Part shown: piece after piece, positions 1 to 5,012 of the stretch
Position numbering within the stretch: position 1 is the first letter of the stretch
Layout: the number at the start of each line of letters is the position of its first letter
Source of the DNA: an uncultured Eubacteriales bacterium
GTDB lineage: Bacteria > Bacillota > Clostridia > Oscillospirales > Oscillospiraceae
Length of the DNA: 5,012 bases
Direction: 5' to 3'
Assembly (NCBI GenBank): GCA_902475455.1
Contig: CABRZO010000174.1
Span: 1 to 5,012 of the forward strand
Position numbers and translations under genes: made by a program
Notes under the pieces: generated by a model
What the model was told of the DNA's origin: nothing
Seen by the model: the letters and a program-made list of their open reading frames with translations, nothing else
Database searches by the model: none

Positions 1-17
1 CCCGCCGATTCGGCGGG
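1..17 (-). terminator. Possible stem of the transcription terminator after galT, cut by window edge
   Basis: The palindrome CCCGCCG-ATT-CGGCGGG gives a 7-bp all-G/C-rich stem with a 3-nt loop, 75 bp past the galT stop. This is the shape of an intrinsic terminator stem. The T-run that would confirm it for minus-strand transcription would lie just off the left edge, so the call is provisional. It could also serve a converging gene to the left. Confidence 0.45.
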
Positions 18-44
18 CGCTCTGTATCTGTATGGTAATTGTCT

Positions 45-56
45 GCGGAGCTCCGC
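45..56. repeat. 12-bp perfect palindrome in the galT 3' flank
   Basis: GCGGAGCTCCGC is its own reverse complement and lies 36 bp beyond the galT stop. Folded as RNA it gives only a 4-bp stem and has no T-run on the downstream side in the minus-strand direction, so it is not a convincing terminator. It may be a protein-binding site, part of a dispersed repeat, or chance in GC-rich DNA. Confidence 0.35.
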
Positions 57-92
57 TACGCGAAAAACGGCGCGGGGTGTCAAATCCGGGGC

Positions 93-1586
93 TCACACCT
101 GTCTCAGGAACCGGAGGAAGGCCTCCTGCCCCTGGGGCGTGCGGGCATACACCCCGGCCTGTTCCAGCACTTTGGCAAACACCAGCCCGGTCTCCTGCTC
201 CACGATCTCCAGGGCGTTCTCCCGGGTAATTTGGTAGCGGTCCCGGAAGCCCTCCGCCCAATCGGCGTGGGAGGCTGTCAGGAGATCAGCCCGCAGGTCC
301 TCCCCTGTCACCAGCTTTTCCGCCACGGCGGCCAGCTCCGCCTTGAGCCGGGCGGGCAGCACCGCCAGGCCCATGACCTCGATGAGGCCGATGTTCTCCT
401 TCTTGATGTGATGGAGCTCGGCATGGGGATGGTAGAGGCCCAGGGGGTGCTCCGGCGTGGTCAGATTGTTGCGCAGCACCAGGTCCAGCTCGTAGTCCGC
501 CCCCCTCCGCCGGGCGATGGGGGTGATGGTGTTATGGGGTTCACCGTCGGTTTCGGCGAAGATGGTGGCGGAAGGATCGGAATATCCTCGCCAGGCCTTT
601 AAAATCCGGTCCGCCAGATCCACCAGCCGCTCCGGCCGGTCCCCGGTCAACCGCACCACGGACATGGGCCACTTGACAATTCCCGCCCTCACGTCCTCAT
701 AGCCCGGGAAGGTAAAGGGCAGCTCAACGGGAGCCTTTTCCATGGCAAAGGTATAGCGCCCCCCCTGGAAGTGGTCGTGGGCCAGGATGGAGCCCCCCAC
801 AATGGGCAAATCCGCGTTGGAGCCCACAAAGTAGTGGGGGAACTGGCCCACAAAGTCCAGCAGCTTTTCAAAGCAAGCCCGGTCAATTTTCATGGGGGTG
901 TGCTCCTGGTTGAAGCAGATGCAGTGCTCATTGTAATAGACATAGGGCGAGTACTGCAAGAACCAGGGAGAGCCGTTGATGGTGATGGGGACAATCCGGT
1001 GGTTCTGTCGGGCCGGATGGTTGACCCGTCCGGCATAGCCCTCATTTTCCGCACACAGCTGGCAGCGGGGGTAGTTGGAGGCCGGCAGGCTCCGGGCGGC
1101 GGCAATGGCCTTGGGGTCCTTTTCCGGCTTGGAGAGGTTGATGGTGATATCCATCTCCCCGTACTCCGTCTGAACCTTCCACTGCATATCCCGGGCGATC
1201 CGGTCCCGGCGGATATAGTTGGTGTCCTGGCTGAACTGATAATACCAGTCGGTGGCCGTTTCAGGTCCCTGGGCCCGCAGCGCCTGGAACTTCTCAATGA
1301 CCTGGGCGGGCCGGGGGGTGAGGGCCCCCATCAGCTTGGTGTCAAACAGGTCCCGGTAGACCACGGAATTTTCCTTCAGCACGCCCCGGGCGTAGGCGTC
1401 ATCCAGCAGGGCATCCAGCACAGCGGGCAGGGCCACCTCTCCGGGCTCCGGCTCCACCAGCTCACAGCTGTCCAGCTCCAGCACCTGCAGCAGGGTATTG
1501 AACGCCCACACCCGCTCCTCCGGCTGGATCAGTTCCTTTTCCAGGGCGTAGGCGAGCAGTTGGGCAATGGCCTGAGCGCGTTCCAT
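93..1586 (-). CDS. galT: UDP-glucose--hexose-1-phosphate uridylyltransferase, class II (GalT)
   Basis: This cytosolic Leloir enzyme exchanges UMP between UDP-glucose and galactose-1-phosphate, giving UDP-galactose and glucose-1-phosphate. The 497-residue product matches the usual length of class II GalT. The class II signature is intact at residues 259-276 (DLPIVGGSILAHDHFQGG). Its HDH (270-272) holds the histidine expected to carry the uridylyl group, by analogy with the HPH of class I enzymes. A CQLC pair at 175-178 resembles a metal-binding Cys pair of class I; its role here is inferred. LYHPHAELHHIKKEN near 385-398 is also typical of the family. I start at the ATG at 1584-1586 because AGGAGG (1594-1599) lies 7 nt upstream. 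The GTG at 1590-1592 is only 1 nt from that site. The ATG follows the galE stop by 2 bp, so the two are probably translationally coupled. No damage is seen; the stop is TGA. Confidence 0.97.
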   Translation of the reverse strand: MERAQAIAQLLAYALEKELIQPEERVWAFNTLLQVLELDSCELVEPEPGEVALPAVLDALLDDAYARGVLKENSVVYRDLFDTKLMGALTPRPAQVIEKFQALRAQGPETATDWYYQFSQDTNYIRRDRIARDMQWKVQTEYGEMDITINLSKPEKDPKAIAAARSLPASNYPRCQLCAENEGYAGRVNHPARQNHRIVPITINGSPWFLQYSPYVYYNEHCICFNQEHTPMKIDRACFEKLLDFVGQFPHYFVGSNADLPIVGGSILAHDHFQGGRYTFAMEKAPVELPFTFPGYEDVRAGIVKWPMSVVRLTGDRPERLVDLADRILKAWRGYSDPSATIFAETDGEPHNTITPIARRRGADYELDLVLRNNLTTPEHPLGLYHPHAELHHIKKENIGLIEVMGLAVLPARLKAELAAVAEKLVTGEDLRADLLTASHADWAEGFRDRYQITRENALEIVEQETGLVFAKVLEQAGVYARTPQGQEAFLRFLRQV

Positions 1587-1588
1587 GC

Positions 1589-2581
1589 TCACGCCTCCTC
1601 AAAGCCGTTGGGATGGCTCTTATGCCAGGCCCAGGCGGTGGACACGATGGTTTCCAGACTGTCATACTGAGGCTTCCAGCCCAGCACCTTCTTGGCCTTC
1701 TCCGAAGAGGCGATGAGCTGGGCCGGGTCTCCCGCCCGGCGAGGGGCGATTTTGGTGGGAATGGCATGGCCCGTCACCTGCCGGGCCACATCCACCACCT
1801 CCTGGACGGTGAAGCCCACGCCGTTGCCCAGGTTGAACACGTTGTTCTCCCCTCCGGCCATGAGGTAATCCAGCGCCAGAATGTGGGCCTGGGCCAGGTC
1901 GGTGACGTGGATGTAGTCCCGGATACAGGTGCCATCCTTGGTGGGATAGTCGTCTCCGAAGATGCTCACCGACTCCCGCTGTCCCAGGGGCACCTGGAGA
2001 ATGATGGGGATCAGATGGGTTTCCGGGTTATGGGCCTCGCCGATCTGGCCGGAGACATGGGCGCCGCAGGCGTTGAAATACCGCAGCGCCACATAGCGCA
2101 GGCCGTGGGCCCGGGACACCCAACCCATCATGTGCTCCATGGCCAGCTTGGTCTGGCCGTAGCAGTTGGTGGGCATGGTACGGTCGTCCTCCAGGATAGG
2201 CACCCGCTCCGGCTCCCCGTAGGTGGCGGCGGTGGAGGAAAATACAATCTTATCCACTCCGTGGGCCACCATGGACTGGAGCAGCACCATGGTGCCGTAG
2301 AGGTTATTGTCATAGTACTTCAGTGGGTCAGACATGGACTCCCCCACCTGGGAGGAGGCGGCAAAGTGGATCACGCCCTCGATCTGTTCCGCCTGGAACA
2401 GGGTGTCCAGCGCTCCCCGGTCCCGGATGTCCAGCTGGTAAAACTTTGCCTTGGGGTGGACTGCGGCCCGGAAGCCGGTCTGCAGATTGTCCGCCACCAC
2501 CACTTCCCGGCCGGCGTCAATCAGTTCATACACCGTATGGGAGCCGATATAGCCGGCTCCGCCCAATACCAAGATCGCCAT
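1589..2581 (-). CDS. galE: UDP-glucose 4-epimerase (GalE)
   Basis: This NAD-dependent, cytosolic short-chain dehydrogenase (extended SDR) interconverts UDP-galactose and UDP-glucose and so regenerates the UDP-glucose used by GalT. The 330-residue length is normal for the family. The Rossmann nucleotide motif is GGAGYIGSH at residues 7-15. T117 in FSSTAATYG sits where E. coli has catalytic Ser124. The YxxxK catalytic pair is Y141/K145 (YGQTK). YFNACGAH (168-175) and the GTCIRDYIHVTDLA segment (217-230) match the substrate-binding region. The residue aligned with the E. coli gatekeeper Tyr299 appears to be Leu289, which may allow larger N-acetylated substrates (inference). The ATG at 2579-2581 has a strong AAGGAGGG upstream. 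The gene lies 42 bp after galK, and galT begins 2 bp after its TGA stop. Confidence 0.97.
   Translation of the reverse strand: MAILVLGGAGYIGSHTVYELIDAGREVVVADNLQTGFRAAVHPKAKFYQLDIRDRGALDTLFQAEQIEGVIHFAASSQVGESMSDPLKYYDNNLYGTMVLLQSMVAHGVDKIVFSSTAATYGEPERVPILEDDRTMPTNCYGQTKLAMEHMMGWVSRAHGLRYVALRYFNACGAHVSGQIGEAHNPETHLIPIILQVPLGQRESVSIFGDDYPTKDGTCIRDYIHVTDLAQAHILALDYLMAGGENNVFNLGNGVGFTVQEVVDVARQVTGHAIPTKIAPRRAGDPAQLIASSEKAKKVLGWKPQYDSLETIVSTAWAWHKSHPNGFEEA
1594..1599 (-). promoter_or_regulatory. galT ribosome-binding site
   Basis: On the minus strand this reads AGGAGG, a perfect anti-16S match. It lies inside the last codons of galE and 7 nt before the ATG at 1586. It decides the galT start: the upstream in-frame GTG that overlaps the galE stop is only 1 nt away, too close for normal initiation. 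Confidence 0.85.
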
Positions 2582-2590
2582 AAAGTAATG

Positions 2591-2598
2591 CCCTCCTT
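2591..2598 (-). promoter_or_regulatory. galE ribosome-binding site
   Basis: The minus strand reads AAGGAGGG, ending 9 nt before the galE ATG. It lies in the 42-bp galK-galE gap, which otherwise holds only an A/T run (2604-2614) and no visible promoter, so galE is probably translated from a message shared with galK. Confidence 0.85.
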
Positions 2599-2623
2599 CT
2601 GGGTTTTTAAAAAAGTAGGATGG

Positions 2624-3910
2624 TCACGACCACAGGACGGTGCCGCCCACAGGCCGGATGCTCAGCACATGGCAGCATCCCTGGCCCAGGGACTGCTCCA
2701 CCTGTGCCTGGAACTGGGACAGACCATCCAGCGGCACAAAGGCCTGGATGGTGCCGGCGAAGCCGCCGCCGTGGACCCGGCAGGCGCCCCGGCCCTCCAG
2801 GGCCCGCTCCGCCACCGCCAGGGCCACCGCCATGGCCTGCTCCCGCACCGCACCGGTGGGTGTAATGTTTTGCAGCAGATTCCAGGAGGAACGGCCCGAC
2901 TCCCGCACCAGGGACAAAAAGCCGGCCATATCGCCCCGCTCCAGGGCATCGGCCTCCTGCTCGGCCCGCCGGTCATCGGCGAAAAAGTGCAGGGCCCGGA
3001 GGACCGCCCGGTCTCCTACCTCCGCCCTCAGCTGGGGCAGGGCTTGGATCACCGCAGACTCCTCCACCTCCCGCAGCACCTGTTTTCCGAAAAAGGCGGC
3101 CACCGCCCCCATCTCCTGGGGGACCGCGGCGTATTCCGCCGTCAGGTCGGCGTGACTGGCCCCGGAGTCAATGATGCACAGGGCATAGCCCAGCGCCTCC
3201 AGATCCACCGCCACCGCCCGGACCACAGGAGAGGCCGGATCGGCAAAGTCGATGGCCACCGCGCCGCCCACCGAGGAGGCGGTCTGATCCATCAGGCCGC
3301 TGGGTTTGCCGAAATACTGATTTTCCGCCCGCTGCCCCATCTGGGCAATGGTCACCGGGTCCAGCTCCCCCCGGCAGAACAGCTGGTTTTCAATCACCCC
3401 AAGCAACACCTCGCAGGCCGCGGAGGAGGACAAGCCGGAACCCGGCAGCACCTGGGAGGCCGCATATACGTCAAATCCCGTCACAGGGTAGCCCCGCTCC
3501 AACGCCTGGGCCGCCATGCCCCGCACCAGCGCCGCGGTGGACTCCTTCTCGGCCTCCACAGGCTCCAGGGTGTCCAGCGACACCTCCACCAGAGGCCAGC
3601 CCTCCGACTGAAACCGGATGGTGTTGGTGCCGTTCAGCCCGGCACAGGCCAAAAAGTCCAGCGTCACCGCTCCGGCCAACACCCGGCCATGCTGGTGGTC
3701 GGTGTGGTTGCCGCAAATCTCCGTCCGGCCCGGGGCCGAACAGAGGGTGACGGGGGTGTCCTCCCCCGCTCCGAACACCTGCTGAAAGCCATCCAGCAGG
3801 TCGGATACTCGTTGTCTGGCAGCGGTGAGATCTCCGCACAGCAGGCCCTTCAGGGGGGCGTCCAGCGCCCCCTCCGCCAGCGCACTGCGCACAGCGCCCA
3901 GTTGTTTCAT
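2624..3910 (-). CDS. galK: Galactokinase, GHMP family, GNHTDH variant (GalK)
   Basis: Predicted to phosphorylate galactose at O1 with ATP, the entry step of the Leloir pathway. The 428-residue product shows the GHMP motifs in order: APGRTEICGNHTDH (59-72), the phosphate-binding LPGSGLSSSAA (155-165), GLMDQ with probable catalytic base Asp208 (205-209), and HGGGFAGT (380-387). Arg62 matches the conserved active-site Arg, and Tyr260 matches the sugar-contacting Tyr of human GALK1. Two points are unusual. Asn68 replaces the Glu of the canonical GEHTDY motif, which contacts the galactose C6 hydroxyl in characterised enzymes. There are also about 55 residues before APGR, so the protein is some 40 residues longer than the usual 380-390. 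I recall this variant from Clostridia; I cannot search for it here. The galE-galT context favours galactose as substrate, though another sugar is possible. The ATG has GGAGG 10 nt upstream. Confidence 0.93.
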   Translation of the reverse strand: MKQLGAVRSALAEGALDAPLKGLLCGDLTAARQRVSDLLDGFQQVFGAGEDTPVTLCSAPGRTEICGNHTDHQHGRVLAGAVTLDFLACAGLNGTNTIRFQSEGWPLVEVSLDTLEPVEAEKESTAALVRGMAAQALERGYPVTGFDVYAASQVLPGSGLSSSAACEVLLGVIENQLFCRGELDPVTIAQMGQRAENQYFGKPSGLMDQTASSVGGAVAIDFADPASPVVRAVAVDLEALGYALCIIDSGASHADLTAEYAAVPQEMGAVAAFFGKQVLREVEESAVIQALPQLRAEVGDRAVLRALHFFADDRRAEQEADALERGDMAGFLSLVRESGRSSWNLLQNITPTGAVREQAMAVALAVAERALEGRGACRVHGGGFAGTIQAFVPLDGLSQFQAQVEQSLGQGCCHVLSIRPVGGTVLWS

Positions 3911-3920
3911 GGTAATCCAC

Positions 3921-3925
3921 CCTCC
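3921..3925 (-). promoter_or_regulatory. galK ribosome-binding site
   Basis: The minus strand reads GGAGG, 10 nt before the galK ATG, slightly longer than the optimal spacing. It begins 6 nt after the 3' arm of the hairpin at 3932-3962, so folding there could affect access of the ribosome (inference). Confidence 0.7.
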
Positions 3926-3931
3926 GTTTCC

Positions 3932-3962
3932 CTCCCGGAGGCCATGGTTTTCGCCCCGGGAG
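3932..3962 (-). repeat. Inverted repeat just upstream of galK
   Basis: In the mRNA sense, CTCCCGGGGC pairs with GCCTCCGGGAG: ten base pairs with one bulged U and a 10-nt loop (GAAAACCATG). The stem is strong and GC-rich. No T-run follows in the direction of transcription, so it does not look like an intrinsic terminator for the upstream gene. It could be a stability, processing or translation-control element. The pairing is read directly; any role is inferred. Confidence 0.5.
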
Positions 3963-4001
3963 CTTCAGATTTTTCCGTTTGGTTGCAACTTGCCTCCGGT
4001 G

Positions 4002-4016
4002 CCCCGGGACCCGGGG
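4002..4016. repeat. GC palindrome after the amylosucrase-like gene
   Basis: CCCCGGG and CCCGGGG are separated by a single base. As RNA this can fold as a 5-bp stem with a 5-nt loop, 9 nt beyond the stop codon of the amylosucrase-like gene. No T-run follows on the minus strand, so it is not a standard terminator. One arm sequence recurs in the hairpin at 3932-3962 as a 9-nt direct repeat, GCCCCGGGA on the plus strand, at 3953-3961 and 4001-4009. The two stems could therefore compete for pairing. Confidence 0.45.
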
Positions 4017-4025
4017 TGCCTTAGA

Positions 4026-5012
4026 TCAAGGATTTTCGGCCTCGCCGCCGCTTTTGAGCCACAGGAAGCCGTAGCCTGGCAGGGACAGTTCCCCGCCCAT
4101 CCGGCGCTGTCCGCTCACCAGATCCACCAGTTCCTCCTCCGGGCAGTAGGCGGTCTGGGGGTACTCCGAAAAGTTGAAAAATGCGGTCAGACGCTCCTCC
4201 CCATACCGGCGGCTGAGGGCCAGTACGGCGTGATTGCCGGAATCCGGCGCCGTCACCTCCGCGTCGGCCCGGAACACCTGTTCCCGGCCCCGGATGCGTT
4301 CCAGCCGCCGCAGGGCCTGGAAAATCCGGCCCGGGATGGTGTTTTCATCCCTGCACAGGGCTGCCTGATCCCACTGGAAGTTGCCCCGGTGGACATAGCG
4401 GCTGTCATCGGCCTTCATGGGGTCGTTGTGATAGCTGTAATCGTTCAGCTGCCCCAGCTCGTCTCCGCTGTACAGCACCGGAATGCCGCTCTGGGACAGC
4501 ATCCAGGCATGGAGCATCAGATGGCAGTCAATGGCCCGCTCCAGCGCGGCGGGGTCACCGCTCTCCAGGGCGCTTTCCACCCCGCAGAGGGAGGCGGTGG
4601 TACCGCACAGCCGGGCATCTCCCAGCCGGGGATCGTCATTGTAGAGCTCGCCCCGGGCCCAGCTGCCGGGCCACCGGCCGGTGAACCAATCGTTGAGATA
4701 TTTCTTATGGGGGACCTCCTGCTGCTGATACCACTGGGACAACCAGGGGTAGTCCAAACCCCAGCCCACATCGTCATGGCAGCGGAGATAGTTTTGAAAC
4801 AGGCAGGTCCGGGGCAGGGCGCAGACCTGCTCCATCTGGTAGCGGAGCAATCCCACATCCCGGGTGGCCACCGCGTTCCAGGTGGTACACATGGTGGTGG
4901 CATTGTAGAGCATATCGCACTGGGGGCGCTCCGGTGTACCGAAGTAGGGGGCCAGTTTGGAGGGCTCCATCACCACCTCCCCCAGCAGCAGCACCCCGGG
5001 GCAGACCACCTG
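4026..5012 (-). CDS. Amylosucrase-like GH13 enzyme, C-terminal half (5' end outside window)
   Basis: Partial: 328 residues are visible, with the start beyond the right edge (the GTG at 5009 is internal). The protein resembles amylosucrase, which transfers glucose from sucrose to an alpha-1,4-glucan and releases fructose. Numbering from position 5009, Glu11 in LLLGEVV aligns with the acid/base Glu328 of Neisseria polysaccharea amylosucrase. HDD (78-80) aligns with its His392-Asp393-Asp394. Arg133 in GDARLCGT aligns with Arg446, and Arg204 in DDSRYVHR aligns with Arg509 of the sucrose-pocket salt bridge. NFSEYPQT (279-286), in the C-terminal beta domain, is nearly identical to the Neisseria sequence. 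These alignments are from memory. The nucleophile Asp lies off the window. No signal peptide can be judged. Sucrose hydrolase or another GH13_4-type activity is possible. It lies 115 bp upstream of galK on the same strand. Confidence 0.87.
   Translation of the reverse strand, partial: QVVCPGVLLLGEVVMEPSKLAPYFGTPERPQCDMLYNATTMCTTWNAVATRDVGLLRYQMEQVCALPRTCLFQNYLRCHDDVGWGLDYPWLSQWYQQQEVPHKKYLNDWFTGRWPGSWARGELYNDDPRLGDARLCGTTASLCGVESALESGDPAALERAIDCHLMLHAWMLSQSGIPVLYSGDELGQLNDYSYHNDPMKADDSRYVHRGNFQWDQAALCRDENTIPGRIFQALRRLERIRGREQVFRADAEVTAPDSGNHAVLALSRRYGEERLTAFFNFSEYPQTAYCPEEELVDLVSGQRRMGGELSLPGYGFLWLKSGGEAENP

Noticed and set aside
32..229. A short plus-strand open frame beginning in the galT 3' flank.
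   Set aside because: It runs mostly antisense to galT, is Pro/Arg/Gly-rich low-complexity translation, and has no ribosome-binding site ahead of its ATG.
39..1670. Two plus-strand open frames (39-602 and 771-1670) antisense to galT.
   Set aside because: Same third-position GC effect as over galE and galK: both frames are in register with galT third positions. The galT protein has intact family motifs throughout.
2604..2632. A terminator-like arrangement after galK: TGGTC-GT-GACCA followed by a T6 run on the minus strand.
   Set aside because: The loop is only 2 nt, so the usable stem is about 4 bp or less, and it overlaps the galK stop. It is too weak to call a terminator, and galE follows closely with a strong ribosome-binding site.
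1613..4024. An 803-codon open frame on the plus strand, antisense to galE and galK.
   Set aside because: Its first codon positions fall opposite the third positions of both galE and galK, which are nearly all G or C. Stop codons all begin with T, so this frame is kept open by GC bias alone. The translation is rich in Gly, His, Gln and Arg and shows no recognisable domain.
3911..4025. A separate promoter for galK in the gap after the GH13 gene.
   Set aside because: On the minus strand a TTGCAA (possible -35) is present, but no acceptable -10 hexamer lies 16-18 nt downstream, and no catabolite-repression consensus site was found. A promoter cannot be excluded, but I cannot support one.
5007..5009. 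GTG as a start codon for the amylosucrase-like protein.
   Set aside because: The reading frame continues to the window edge (a CAG codon at 5010-5012), and the sequence here aligns with the middle of the GH13 barrel just before the acid/base Glu. The true start is off the window.
1..5012. Signs of a novel defence, mobile or RNA-based system.
   Set aside because: All long reading frames with sensible composition belong to known sugar-metabolism families. No CRISPR-like repeats, transposase, integrase, tRNA or rRNA sequence was seen on either strand.

Overview
The window is a GC-rich bacterial segment with four genes, all on the minus strand and in the same order of transcription (right to left): an amylosucrase-like GH13 enzyme whose 5' half lies beyond the right edge, then galK, galE and galT. 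The last three make up the complete core of the Leloir pathway, which turns galactose into glucose-1-phosphate. The gene set points to an anaerobic Firmicute of the gut Clostridia type (Oscillospiraceae/Ruminococcaceae-like). GalT is the class II type typical of Firmicutes, the galactokinase carries the GNHTDH variant motif I associate with Clostridia, codon third positions are strongly G/C, and ribosome-binding sites are strong AGGAGG-type. The taxonomic call is inference.

Layout from the right edge: 4026-5012 is the C-terminal half of the amylosucrase-like protein. A 115-bp gap (3911-4025) follows, with two GC-rich inverted repeats that share an arm sequence and the galK ribosome-binding site. 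Then come galK (2624-3910), a 42-bp gap with a strong ribosome-binding site, galE (1589-2581), and galT (93-1586), whose ATG lies 2 bp after the galE stop. Positions 1-92 are a non-coding 3' flank with two palindromes. The one at the left edge may be the stem of the terminator for the unit.

How the genes work together: GalK phosphorylates galactose. GalT exchanges galactose-1-phosphate with UDP-glucose to give glucose-1-phosphate and UDP-galactose. GalE regenerates UDP-glucose. The amylosucrase-like enzyme would act on sucrose, either transferring its glucosyl unit to an alpha-1,4-glucan or hydrolysing it. Galactose and sucrose are the products when an alpha-galactosidase cuts raffinose, so the group would fit raffinose-family oligosaccharide use. 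That is a hypothesis that the genes to the right of the window would test.

I see no mobile element, CRISPR array, RNA gene or undescribed system here. The most useful details are the Glu-to-Asn change in the galactokinase sugar-binding motif, the corrected galT start, and the inverted repeats before galK.
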